NCBI RefSeq assembly: GCF_001644015.1 | Contig: NZ_LUUI01000114.1 | Span: 23,178-87,177 of the forward strand | DNA length: 64,000 nt | Direction of reading: 5' to 3' | Source of the DNA: Methylomonas lenta | GTDB taxonomy: Bacteria; Pseudomonadota; Gammaproteobacteria; Methylococcales; Methylomonadaceae | Shown here: positions 54,688-62,571 of the stretch, in pieces | Numbering within the stretch: the first letter of the stretch is position 1 | Layout: every line of letters begins with the position of its first letter | The notes under the pieces: generated by a model | Seen by the model: only the letters and a program-made list of their open reading frames with translations | What the model was told of the DNA's origin: nothing | Databases searched by the model: none | Program-made: the position numbers and the translations under genes

Positions 54688-54906
54688 ATGCGAAACGCCT
54701 TCCTCACTTTAATATTGCTAGTTTTAAGTCTTCCAGCTTCTGCACAAGCACCCATGATTGTGGCTCATCGCCCTAGTCTTATCAAATCTTCATCCATACC
54801 GCTGGGTGATTTACCCGCGCAAACCGATGATTTAGCAACCACTTTGGCCGTCTGCTTATTTATCATCTGTGTGTATTTTTTGTACTGGTTGAAGCAAAAA
54901 GCATGA
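54688..54906 (+). CDS. Small exported membrane protein, 72 aa
   Basis: A 72-residue protein with a signal peptide (MRNAFLTLILLVLSLPASAQA), a short periplasmic stretch and a C-terminal membrane helix (LATTLAVCLFIICVYFLYWL) ending in basic residues. GAGAGG lies 5 bp before the ATG and a good promoter precedes it, so it is probably real. No family recognised. Confidence 0.5.
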   Translation: MRNAFLTLILLVLSLPASAQAPMIVAHRPSLIKSSSIPLGDLPAQTDDLATTLAVCLFIICVYFLYWLKQKA

Positions 54907-54978
54907 GATAGCCATTATTCAGCAGGGAATAATGAGCATAAATCCCAGATAAAATTTCAGCAACAAAAGGAGGAACGT

Positions 54979-55242
54979 ATGGAAATTCATGTTTTCGATA
55001 CTTATGTCACCGCTAGCGATGGCCATACTATGCACTTTGATGTGTTTACATCCGAAAATGACCTAAAAAAGGCCATTGGCTACGCCAAAAAATGGCTGGA
55101 TTCCATTAATGAAACGGATGCGCAGGTCTCCAGTAACGAATGCCGCTTTTGTCACAGTCAGAATGCACCGACAAATGTCATTGACGATATCCGGCAGCAT
55201 GGCTTCTACATCTACAAGATGGAAGGCTGCCCAGAGGCCTAG
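54979..55242 (+). CDS. DUF2024 family protein
   Basis: An 87-residue soluble protein following the DUF2024 pattern: MEIHVFDTYVTASDGHTMHF, DVFTSENDLKKAIGYAKKWL, ECRFCHSQNA with the Cys-x2-Cys-His motif, and a final GFYIYKMEGCP. Family function unknown. AAGGAGGA stands ahead of the ATG, indicating strong translation. Confidence 0.82.
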   Translation: MEIHVFDTYVTASDGHTMHFDVFTSENDLKKAIGYAKKWLDSINETDAQVSSNECRFCHSQNAPTNVIDDIRQHGFYIYKMEGCPEA

Positions 55243-55249
55243 TGGGTTC

Positions 55250-55444
55250 ATGGAGCGGGTGATTTACGATCATTTACCGGCAGTAGGCATTCTGGCTACT
55301 GCTGGTTTTATGAGGGGGGTATTTTGGGCCGAGCGACTGGAAAAAGCAGAAATTGCTTCCGCTTTGAGATTGAGCAATTCAAGCATTCTGGCTATTCATG
55401 ACATTCTTCACGGATTATTGTCCGATAAATTGATACTGTTTTAG
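55250..55444 (+). CDS. Hypothetical protein, 64 aa
   Basis: A 64-residue frame starting at ATG 55250, 8 bp after the DUF2024 stop (MERVIYDHLPAVGILATAGF, ending LLSDKLILF). It has a weak hydrophobic stretch near the start and an otherwise helical, mixed-charge sequence. GTGGG is the only ribosome-site-like sequence. Coding is plausible from spacing but not certain. Confidence 0.3.
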   Translation: MERVIYDHLPAVGILATAGFMRGVFWAERLEKAEIASALRLSNSSILAIHDILHGLLSDKLILF

Positions 55445-55473
55445 CCCATGCAAACGTATCGGAGCTAATTGTC

Positions 55474-55764
55474 ATGTACACAGCTGCCATTGATGGAAAT
55501 GTGCTAAACGGCCTATTCGATAACCAAAAAAAGCTAGACGATCTATTTGATTCGATCTTCGATGACGACAATTATTTTATCAGTAGCGCCTCGTCTTCAT
55601 CCCCAACGGAAAAACGCTACTCTGCTGAACGCCAATACTCGCCCAGTTCAAGCCGGGTGACAGAAGCACTTTGGGAGATGAAGAATCGCTCCCCCTACTT
55701 TTTTATGTTGCCAATTACATTGGAAGTTGCGGTCATTTATTTTGTGGTTGCCAATCTATTCTGA
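55474..55764 (+). CDS. Hypothetical small membrane protein, 96 aa
   Basis: A 96-residue protein with an acidic start ([15 protein letters not shown]), a Ser-rich middle and one C-terminal membrane helix ([20 protein letters not shown]). GGAGC lies ahead of the ATG. The composition suggests a tail-anchored small protein. I know no family. It ends convergent with the DUF1348 relic. Confidence 0.4.
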   Translation: MYTAAIDGNVLNGLFDNQKKLDDLFDSIFDDDNYFISSASSSSPTEKRYSAERQYSPSSSRVTEALWEMKNRSPYFFMLPITLEVAVIYFVVANLF

Positions 55765-55816
55765 TGCGTTTGGGCTGGATTATCAGCCGATCAGCAAACA
55801 AGCACATATAGACAGT

Positions 55817-56138
55817 ATTGCCATAGCTGCGGAACCATAGACCGGAAGCGTCATGCCATTCGTAGGCAAACCGCACCGCGATACGGTTTTCGGTAAAGGC
55901 CCATAATTCCTTGATTAACCGGTAATCCAGTTCATTGGCCCATTTGCGTTGCAAAAACTGCCGCACTTGTTCGCGGCATTCGGAAATTCAGCTCGATTGC
56001 GCCAAACTGTGTGTTCGGTATAGACCAGCGCGACGCGGTCCGGATCGCGGGAGTTCCAGGCGTCTTCGGCCATACGTACTTTTTGTGCCGCTGTTTCTGC
56101 GGTAAAGGACGGAACGGGGCTTTGATTTCTTCAGTCAT
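55817..56138 (-). pseudogene. DUF1348 (NTF2-like) gene, frameshifted and truncated
   Basis: The minus strand starts [10 protein letters not shown] and, after repairing two single-base losses, reads [54 protein letters not shown] and [20 protein letters not shown], the typical DUF1348 protein. The first loss is at about 56103-56108 (CCTTT), the second at about 55972-55985 (GGC to GC). After SYGN the sequence diverges, so the last 30-35 residues are missing. It lies at the end of the LysR-controlled gene group, a usual companion of those genes. Confidence 0.8.
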
Positions 56139-56160
56139 GATGATGCTTCGTTATAAAAGG

Positions 56161-56775
56161 CTAATTGATTTGCACTTGCCACATGCCCGGCATAGCAACA
56201 TAACCGGGCAAAGCACGGATGCGTTGGAACCAAGCGATGATATTGGTGTATTCGCCGATGGTGATGCCACCTTCCGGCGCTAGTGCCAAATAGGGATAGA
56301 CGGCAATGTCGGCAATAGATACCGTGTCGCCGACCAGCCAATCCTGACTTTGCAGATGACGGTCGATAATTCCCAGTACTTTATCGGCGGTTTGTTGGGC
56401 TCTGGCGAGGTCAATGTCGCGGCCGAATTTATGGTGTACTCGCAACAAGGCCGGACCGTTGGCAATTTCGTTGGCGGCCGTCGATAGCCAGGCCGCAATT
56501 TGCGCTAAGTGATAGGCGTCATCAGGCCACCATGGTACGCCGCCGTAGCGTTTGGCCAGATAGACCAAAATGGCCTGGCTGTCACGGATGGTGAAACCGT
56601 TGTCATCCAGCACCGGTACCTGGCCGAACGGGTTGCGTTGCAAATACTCTGGGCTGTGCTGTTCGCCGCCGCCTAAATTGACGGGTTGGATTTGATAGGG
56701 CAATGCCAGCATATTTAATAATAAGCGGACTTTATGACAGTTTCCTGACAGCGTCATGTCGTGTAATGTGATCAT
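56161..56775 (-). CDS. Glutathione S-transferase
   Basis: A 204-residue GST. The N-terminal thioredoxin-fold domain has LSGNCHKVRLLLNML (active-site Ser/Asn region), NPFGQVPVLDDNGF and DSQAILVYLAKRYGG (glutathione gamma-Glu site). The helical C-terminal domain has the DWLVGDTVSIADIAVYPYLA N-capping box. It conjugates or reduces electrophiles with glutathione. It is 15 bp behind the PPOx-reductase gene in the same direction. Confidence 0.9.
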   Translation of the reverse strand: MITLHDMTLSGNCHKVRLLLNMLALPYQIQPVNLGGGEQHSPEYLQRNPFGQVPVLDDNGFTIRDSQAILVYLAKRYGGVPWWPDDAYHLAQIAAWLSTAANEIANGPALLRVHHKFGRDIDLARAQQTADKVLGIIDRHLQSQDWLVGDTVSIADIAVYPYLALAPEGGITIGEYTNIIAWFQRIRALPGYVAMPGMWQVQIN

Positions 56776-56790
56776 GCTGTTCTCCCTTGG

Positions 56791-58077
56791 TTAAATAAAA
56801 CTTTCAAATTGCACGCGTTCGTCGGCGATGCCAAGTTGGCGGGCAGTTTGGCGCACGTTTTCGATCAGGCGGGTTGGGCCGCAGATATAAATGACGCTAT
56901 CGGCAGATAAGTTACCGAGTAGCGCCGATAGGTCCAGTCGGGTTGGGTTTTGCGTTTGGCTGAAATAAAATCGGCATTGATGAGGAAAATGCCGCCGCAA
57001 GTCATCGACAAACGCCATCTGTTGTGGTGTACGGCCGCTGTAATGCAGTTGAAAATCCGTACCACGCGCGGCCAATGCTTCGGCCATCGCTTTTATCGGA
57101 GTGATGCCGATGCCACCAGCGATCAATATCGCCGGTCGCTTGTCGTCGTGCAGTGGGAAATAATTATCCGGCGCATCGATGTTCAGGCGGGTGCCGATTT
57201 GCCAGCTATCATGCAATGCTGGCGAGCCACCTTCGCTGTCGTCTACCCGCAGCACCGCTATCCGATAGCAATCTAGATCGTCTGGTGCGTTAGTTAGCGA
57301 ATAAGCACGGCTGGTAATGCTGCCGTCGGGCAGCGCGATCGGCACGCGAATATGCGCCCCGGCTCGATACGCTGGCAGCGGCTCGCCATCAGCGTGGCGG
57401 AATTCATAGGCGCGAATGCGCGGTGTCAACTGGCGAATTCCACTTATAATCAATGGCAATGCACCATTACCCAAAACACCGGACAGTTGCCGCGCGACTG
57501 CCGCCGACTGAGGTTGGCGAGCTTGATCCAGCAGTGCTTCTACTTCGTTCTGACTGTAGCGAGGTGTGATGTATTTCGGGCAATTCCAATCATAGGCTTC
57601 GACTTGAATGAGTATCCCGCGCTCGACCGGGGCGCGAAAGTCAGGTAACTCCAGTTTTGCTAGCAATGCCGACTCGCTACGTGCGTCCACCACACGCGCC
57701 CGACCCCAAATTTTCAGGCGCCGCCGTTGCGGATAGTCCATTAGGATCAAACTTACCCGGTCGTCGCCACGCAAATTGCCTACCGAAAGGTATTGGCGGT
57801 TGCCGCTGAAATCGGCATAACCCAGGGTCCGTTCATCCAATACTTTCAAGAATCCCATCGGCCCACCGCGATGTTGCACATAGGGCCAGCCGGTTTGACT
57901 TACCGTGGCTTGATAAAAGCTGTCGCGCTCGGCAATAAAGGTTTGTTCGGTGCTGTCTAGCATAACCTGTTCGGTTTCGCCGAGTTCCGTTGATCGGTAC
58001 ACAGCGCGACTACCCATTTCGGTTTGTACTGTTTGCACATCGGGTGTGAAACTGATTTTAGCAAAAGCGCGGGTCAT
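56791..58077 (-). CDS. PPOx-type flavin domain fused to FAD/NAD(P)H reductase
   Basis: A 428-residue fusion. Residues 1-195 form a pyridoxamine-phosphate-oxidase-like split barrel (AERDSFYQATVSQTGWPYVQ, RGGPMGFLKV, LGYADFSGNRQYLSVGNL), probably binding FMN or F420-like flavin. Residues 210-428 are a ferredoxin-reductase module with the FAD motif RAYSLTNAP, the NAD(P) motif GGIGITPIKAMAEAL and YICGPTRLIENV. The C-terminal 2Fe-2S domain of related reductases is absent. It likely reduces a small molecule with NAD(P)H. Neighbours (GST, AhpD-like) suggest detoxification. Confidence 0.82.
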   Translation of the reverse strand: MTRAFAKISFTPDVQTVQTEMGSRAVYRSTELGETEQVMLDSTEQTFIAERDSFYQATVSQTGWPYVQHRGGPMGFLKVLDERTLGYADFSGNRQYLSVGNLRGDDRVSLILMDYPQRRRLKIWGRARVVDARSESALLAKLELPDFRAPVERGILIQVEAYDWNCPKYITPRYSQNEVEALLDQARQPQSAAVARQLSGVLGNGALPLIISGIRQLTPRIRAYEFRHADGEPLPAYRAGAHIRVPIALPDGSITSRAYSLTNAPDDLDCYRIAVLRVDDSEGGSPALHDSWQIGTRLNIDAPDNYFPLHDDKRPAILIAGGIGITPIKAMAEALAARGTDFQLHYSGRTPQQMAFVDDLRRHFPHQCRFYFSQTQNPTRLDLSALLGNLSADSVIYICGPTRLIENVRQTARQLGIADERVQFESFI

Positions 58078-58185
58078 AACCTTGCTCCTGATTAGGATTG
58101 AAACATTGACGTTAACTGTGACACGTCCGCTAGACGAGTTGAATAGTCGTTATCTGCAATACTTTATTCCATCCAACGCAAGAAT

Positions 58186-58218
58186 CCGGGCCCAAGCGCG
58201 TCCTTAAAATGGGCCCGG
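58186..58218 (-). terminator. GC-rich hairpin between the AhpD-like and PPOx-reductase genes
   Basis: CCGGGCCCA/TGGGCCCGG (58186-58194 with 58210-58218), a perfect 9-bp stem in the 148-bp gap. No T tract follows on the minus strand; it may reduce read-through between the two genes. Confidence 0.45.
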
Positions 58219-58225
58219 TTCAGTT

Positions 58226-58771
58226 TTAGGCTGCCTGTTTTAGCGCCACCTTAGGAAAGTCGATATTGACTCGGCTGGCTTTGCCCAAGATATTGGTCAG
58301 CACATTCATGCCGACGTGGGTGATCACCTCGACGATGTCCGCCTCGCTGAAACCGGCGTCACTCATACTCTGCAATTCGGCGTTAGTCACCTCGCCTTTG
58401 TGCTCGACCAGGGCACGGGCGAATTTAACCGCCACCGCCGCTTTGGCGTCGTGGCTGGTGCCGGCCCGGTTGGCTTCGATTTCCGCGCCATTCAAACCGG
58501 CTTTGCGGCCGATGGCAGTATGGGCAGACAAACAGTATTCGCATTCGTTCTGCTGCGCCAGTGCCACGGCAATGCGCTCGCGGGTGGCGCTGTCCAGTGA
58601 GCCGTGGTTGGCAATGTGATGCAAACCGAGGAAGGCTTTCAAGGCATCCGGCGAGTTAGCGAATACTCGCAAGAAATTAGGCACCATGCCCAATTGGCTT
58701 TGGATAGCATCCAATAGGTTGCGTTGTTCGATGTTGGCGGTTTCGTTGCTAACGGTGGTAATGCGGCTCAT
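58226..58771 (-). CDS. Carboxymuconolactone decarboxylase / AhpD-like peroxidase-related protein
   Basis: A 181-residue helical protein with the AhpD redox motif ECEYCLSAHTAIG (Cys-x2-Cys-x3-His) and the upstream conserved Glu of RERIAVALAQQNE. LFL-type start QLGMVPNFLRVFANSPDALK is typical of the uncharacterised peroxidase-related group. It probably acts in antioxidant or electrophile defence. It is divergent from the LysR gene with a 135-bp shared control region. Confidence 0.88.
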   Translation of the reverse strand: MSRITTVSNETANIEQRNLLDAIQSQLGMVPNFLRVFANSPDALKAFLGLHHIANHGSLDSATRERIAVALAQQNECEYCLSAHTAIGRKAGLNGAEIEANRAGTSHDAKAAVAVKFARALVEHKGEVTNAELQSMSDAGFSEADIVEVITHVGMNVLTNILGKASRVNIDFPKVALKQAA

Positions 58772-58872
58772 GATAGTTCTCCAAAAATAAAAGGGTTTTT
58801 CATACGCCTGAGTGAAATTCAGCAGGCGGGTATAGTGTCCCTAATTGCATAAAAATAAAGAATATCTATAAT

Positions 58873-58900
58873 TTCCAATTAACTATTCCGGAAATTGGAA
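58873..58900. promoter_or_regulatory. Candidate LysR-type operator
   Basis: Perfect 8-bp arms TTCCAATT and AATTGGAA with a 12-base spacer (58873-58880, 58893-58900), in the divergent control region and ending 6 bp before the LysR ATG. Fits an autoregulatory site. Confidence 0.5.
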
Positions 58901-58906
58901 TTATCA

Positions 58907-59806
58907 ATGGATAGACTGCATTTAATGAGCGTGTATGTGGCGGTAGTCGAGGCGGAAGGTTTTGCCGGTGGCGCGCGCAAATTGCATATGTCGCCACCCG
59001 CTGTGACGCGTGCAGTGGCAGCGCTTGAAGAGCGCTTGGGGGTTAAATTGCTGAACCGAACCACGCGTTACGTACGGATGACTGAAGCTGGCCAGAAATA
59101 CTACGACGACGCCAAACACATCATCGCTTTGTCCGATGAAGCCGACGACGCAGTGTTAGGCATCAACGCCGCGCCGCGCGGTCAACTCACCATTACCGCC
59201 TCGGTTTTGTTCGGCAGGTTATATGTGATGTCGGGTATCGTCGAGTATTTGCGTCGCTATCCAGCGGTGGAAGTGAATGCACTGTTTGTCGACCGGGTGG
59301 TCAATATGCTAGAAGAAGGCGTGGACGTGGCGATTCGCATCGCCGAATTGCCCGACTCATCGTACCGGGCGCTACGTGTCGGCTCGGTGAGAAGGGTCTT
59401 GTGTGCATCGCCGGATTATTTGGACTCGCACGGCATTCCGCAAACGCCGGACGATTTGTTCAAGCATCGAATCATTCTGGCGCGCGGCTTGAATCCAAAT
59501 AATGAAATGCGCTTTCTGCGCGACGGTCAGACGCAGACGGTCAAGATACAACCGATATTAAGCGTCACCGACAACGACTCGGCGGCCAGTGCAGTGATGG
59601 CAAGTCTTGGCATTACCCACTTGCTGTCCTATCAAATTGCCGAGCCGCTAAAGACTGGCAAACTGAAAATCGTGCTCGGCGAATTCGAAAGCCCACCGGT
59701 TCCAGTTCATATCCTACACCGCGAAGGGCGCCATTCTTCGGCCAAAATCCGTTCGTTCGTCGACTTGATGGCCGAGCGATTGCGGGCGGAGTTGGCGTTG
59801 AATTGA
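58907..59806 (+). CDS. LysR-family transcriptional regulator
   Basis: A 299-residue LTTR. The N-terminal winged helix-turn-helix (MDRLHLMSVYVAVVEAEGFA, MSPPAVTRAVAALEERLGV, LLNRTTRYVRMTEAG) is followed by a periplasmic-binding-like effector domain (GQLTITASVLFGRLYV, MLEEGVDVAIRIAEL). It probably controls the divergent AhpD-like, PPOx-reductase and GST genes in response to a small molecule. Start chosen at ATG 58907; the frame opens at a TTG four codons earlier, inside the operator. Confidence 0.9.
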   Translation: MDRLHLMSVYVAVVEAEGFAGGARKLHMSPPAVTRAVAALEERLGVKLLNRTTRYVRMTEAGQKYYDDAKHIIALSDEADDAVLGINAAPRGQLTITASVLFGRLYVMSGIVEYLRRYPAVEVNALFVDRVVNMLEEGVDVAIRIAELPDSSYRALRVGSVRRVLCASPDYLDSHGIPQTPDDLFKHRIILARGLNPNNEMRFLRDGQTQTVKIQPILSVTDNDSAASAVMASLGITHLLSYQIAEPLKTGKLKIVLGEFESPPVPVHILHREGRHSSAKIRSFVDLMAERLRAELALN

Positions 59807-60209
59807 CAAGCAATATTTAGCCCGACTTTTGCAATTGCGCAAGGGTTTGCAGAGGCACTGCAATGGCAGTTGGCAACAAAGCAGGATTAAACAACAAGCC
59901 AGAGTCGGGCCGCGAGATGCTGCCATACGTTCGCCCCAGTCAAAAACAAAAATGGAACAGTTCGCGGGTAGCTGCTACGGCATCGGATGAGGAGACTTTA
60001 CGAGTGCTATGCACTGCCAAAAAAGTCGGTTGTTAGGAGGGGGGGATTAATCTTCAGATTGCGTCGATTAACGCAGGTCATTAACGCAACCATTTCGACT
60101 GCGGCGACGCCAGCCTGACTTGGTGTTTCTAAATGCAGCGACTTTCAAGCATGTTTCAGATGAAGATGGTGGCATGGAAAAAGCTATTTCAAATGGTTTG
60201 AAAAAATTG
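59807..60209. other. Non-coding stretch with gene fragments left of the IS
   Basis: The minus strand near 59819-59930 encodes a protein-like tail (PDSGLLFNPALLPTAIAVPL, ending QKSG and a stop), and the plus strand near 60090-60209 encodes another (DLVFLNAATFKHVSDEDGG). Both lack starts, so they look like gene remnants. Complementary GCCCGACT/AGTCGGGC lie at 59820-59827 and 59903-59910. No intact gene. Confidence 0.45.
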
Positions 60210-60210
60210 G

Positions 60211-61356
60211 TAGGACTTACGCATTGACGATCAAGCAAGCAATAAATATGTATTAGCAAGTACATTTAACAAAACCGATTCAGGGATGATAAGAAAACCT
60301 AGCCGCCCACCGACAGCGTGTTGCACCTTGCCAATGTATATGGGATTTTTGATGAGCGAACCGAAATCAAGCACCTGCACCCGTCTTTCCGAGGTGATGG
60401 ACATTTCCCATGACAGCGTGAATCGTTTTCTGTTGCGGGAGAACTATGAAGGCCAAGATCTGTTCAATGAGGCAAAACGCCTATTGAATTTGGTGGGCGG
60501 GACGCTGAACGTAGATGACAGCACCTTAGACAAACCCTGCAGCCAACGCATGGAACTGGTTGGTCATTTCTAGTCTGGCAAGCATCATCGAGTGGTTAAA
60601 GGGCTAAATCTCATCACGTTATACTATTTATGCCCTTTAGGGTGCACCGACCCGCAAGGCCGCAGCCTACCCGTGAACTACCGTGTAAACGACAAGGCTG
60701 AAGGGAAAACCAAAAATGAATATTTTCTCGACATGTTGGCGGAGGTGCTGGTATGAGGATTACAACCGAAGTTTATGACAGGGGACAGTTGGTATTCCTG
60801 CGTGGATAACCTCAAGACGGTAAAAAATCACCGGATGGGGTTTATGTTTGCGGTGGAAAGCAACCGCCGGGTGTCGACGGAAAATGGCACATGGACTCAG
60901 GTACAAAAACTGTCAGTCCCCGAAGACGGCATGCTGGTTTGGTTGCGTGAGTTTGGCAACGTGAAGCCGTTTCGGACGCAGTTAAAAGACCAACTGCGCC
61001 ATTACGTGGTGTTCCTGCCAGATACTGATGCTTATGATGCTTTCATGCAAGCCGATTTTCAGAATCTGCACGACCAGCATTGGCAGATCGAGCAATACCA
61101 CCGCATGATCAAGCAGGTTTGCAACATCGAAAAGTTCCAAGTTCGTAGCAAAGTACCGATACTTAACCATATCTTTGCCGCATTATGTAGTTATGTTCAT
61201 CTGCAGCGAATGCAATTTACTGAAATTATTCGCAATGCTTACCAATGGCAAAAAGCGTTGTATCAGGATGTGGTCGCCGCATTTGTCACCAGCTTCATGA
61301 TCGGCAAGGAATATTTGAACCCACAATTTCAGACTTCCATCAATGCGTAAGTCCTA
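60211..61356 (+). mobile_element. Insertion sequence with 17-bp perfect terminal inverted repeats
   Basis: TAGGACTTACGCATTGA at 60211-60227 and its exact complement at 61340-61356 bound a 1,146-bp element with one transposase gene. A possible 5-bp target duplication AATTG flanks it one base outside each end (60205-60209 and 61358-61362). The transposase stop lies inside the right repeat. Transposase resembles the group annotated as IS701-like in cyanobacteria and methanotrophs. Confidence 0.8.
60334..61350 (+). pseudogene. IS transposase with two premature stop codons
   Basis: A continuous frame of about 338 codons: GFLMSEPKSSTCTRLSEVMD, DISHDSVNRFLLRENYE, GGTLNVDDSTLDKP with the first catalytic Asp, FMTGDSWYSCVDNLKTVKNH with the second Asp, HWQIEQYHRMIKQVCNIEKF with the Glu, and LNHIFAALCSYVHLQ. 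Reading is broken by TAG at 60571 and TGA at 60754, both where relatives carry Trp (TGG). Both are single G-to-A type changes, and no frameshift is needed. It is probably inactive unless suppressed. Confidence 0.85.
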
Positions 61357-61540
61357 TAATTGATACATGGAGTCATCATGCAATAGATTGTTACCATTCA
61401 ATGCCACCCGAAATATTGCTCGGTCTTCATCTTACAATGACGATAATTTCGTCAATGGCATTTCGGTTTGCTTGATAAGCATGGTCAGCAATTGCTCGAC
61501 ATAATGAGCTTTTAACCTGATCAGTACCGTCGTCATGGAT

Positions 61541-61940
61541 TTATTCCGTGGGAACGATTACCGGGGGAGTCAGCGTTAATCGAGCGGCGCGACGTGCAAA
61601 ACGGCGGTCGTCAAAGCTATAAAAACATTGGCATTGGTTGCAGGCGGTATGATGAACAGCATCTGCAAAATCCAATCCTCCGGCTTGTAATGCCAAAGCT
61701 TGCGCAACCCGCGACATTCTTCGACATTGACATGGGTAAGCCCGAGCAAATGTTCAACCACGCGGCGAAAATCACTGGCTTCAAAGCGGTAAAACGTCCG
61801 CAACACCCATTCCAAATTCCAGAATAACTGTTCTGAACCCGTTAGTATGCGGTGGGCGATTGGGTGTTGTTTGGTTGCTTCGGGATCATTTGGATCATCG
61901 ACATAAATCGAGCCAGTATATTGATGTCGACACCGATCAT
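61541..61940 (-). pseudogene. VapC-type PIN-domain toxin relic
   Basis: From ATG 61940 the minus strand reads MIGVDINILARF, the PIN start with its Asp. It then shifts frame near 61900-61912 into YVDDPNDPEA and LEWVLRTFYRFEASDFRRVV, with several residues lost after SEQLF. It shifts again after HVNVEE into QALALQAGGLDFADAVHHTA and [12 protein letters not shown], the C-terminal PIN motifs. At least three lesions make it non-functional. Just upstream, SMRDAK and a stop overlapping the ATG (ATGA) look like the tail of its lost antitoxin. Confidence 0.75.
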
Positions 61941-62247
61941 TTTGCATCCCGCATGGATTGAGCAACATCAAATTCTAACAATAATCGTTGAAGGTTGTGA
62001 TAACTTTACATTGATATCAATTCGATTTGCTGTCGGTTAGTTGCCTATTCGAGAGGTCCTTTTCCAATGACTAGAAATTAGCAGTAGGAAGCTATTAATC
62101 CATCAATTGCTTTGGGTTAATATTTTAATCCGCAGTTATGCAGTTCTGATTTCATCCAATAAATCCGGGTGCCGATCCAAAACCTCCAACAATTTTACCA
62201 ATCCCAAGGCAAAACATCAGAGCTCAAGACTATTGATCGAATAAAAA
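61941..62247. other. Spacer between vapC relic and hipBA
   Basis: The left end keeps about 20 codons of a former antitoxin (minus strand, QRLLLEFDVAQSMRDAK). The rest shows no gene; AT-rich. The hipBA control region begins at its right end. Confidence 0.45.
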
Positions 62248-62259
62248 TACCGTTCGGTA
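62248..62259. promoter_or_regulatory. HipB operator-like palindrome 1
   Basis: TACCGTTCGGTA, a perfect 5-bp arm palindrome with a 2-base centre. The 15 bases from 62249 recur identically at 62349. First of three sites at 50-bp steps. Confidence 0.6.
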
Positions 62260-62297
62260 ATATATTCTTGGCATAGTTATAATTGATCACATAGAAT

Positions 62298-62310
62298 TAC
62301 CGAGCGGGTA
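62298..62310. promoter_or_regulatory. HipB operator-like palindrome 2
   Basis: TACCGAGCGGGTA, the same arms with one mismatch and a 3-base centre, beginning exactly 50 bp after site 1. Confidence 0.5.
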
Positions 62311-62331
62311 TAAACTAACACAAGACAAACC

Positions 62332-62571
62332 ATGACATCAAAAATGCAACCGTTCGGTAATATCACGTCAGCTAAGGACATAGGTCAAATCGTTGCTAAC
62401 CATCGCAAAGCTCAATCACTTACCCAAGCAGAACTAGCCGGATTGGCTCAGACTGGTACACGCTTTATTAGCGATCTGGAAAACGGCAAAGGCACAGTAC
62501 AATTCGACAAGGTCATGCTTATTTTGGATTTGTTGGGACTGGATGTTGTCATCAGGGACAGACTTTCATGA
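62332..62571 (+). CDS. hipB: HipB-like XRE antitoxin
   Basis: A 79-residue DNA-binding protein with a Cro/C1 helix-turn-helix: IGQIVANHRKAQSLTQAELA, GLAQTGTRFISDLENGK, and LILDLLGLDVVI. Antitoxins of this type bind the HipA kinase and repress the operon. The three palindromes around its start are likely its operators. ATG 62332 is used; ATG 62344 is an alternative. No clear ribosome site. hipA starts 4 bp before its end. Confidence 0.85.
   Translation: MTSKMQPFGNITSAKDIGQIVANHRKAQSLTQAELAGLAQTGTRFISDLENGKGTVQFDKVMLILDLLGLDVVIRDRLS
62348..62360. promoter_or_regulatory. HipB operator-like palindrome 3, inside hipB
   Basis: AACCGTTCGGTAA lies within codons 6-10 of hipB, exactly 100 bp after site 1 and sharing 15 identical bases with it. 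Being inside the gene, it would block elongation or favour looping. Confidence 0.5.
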
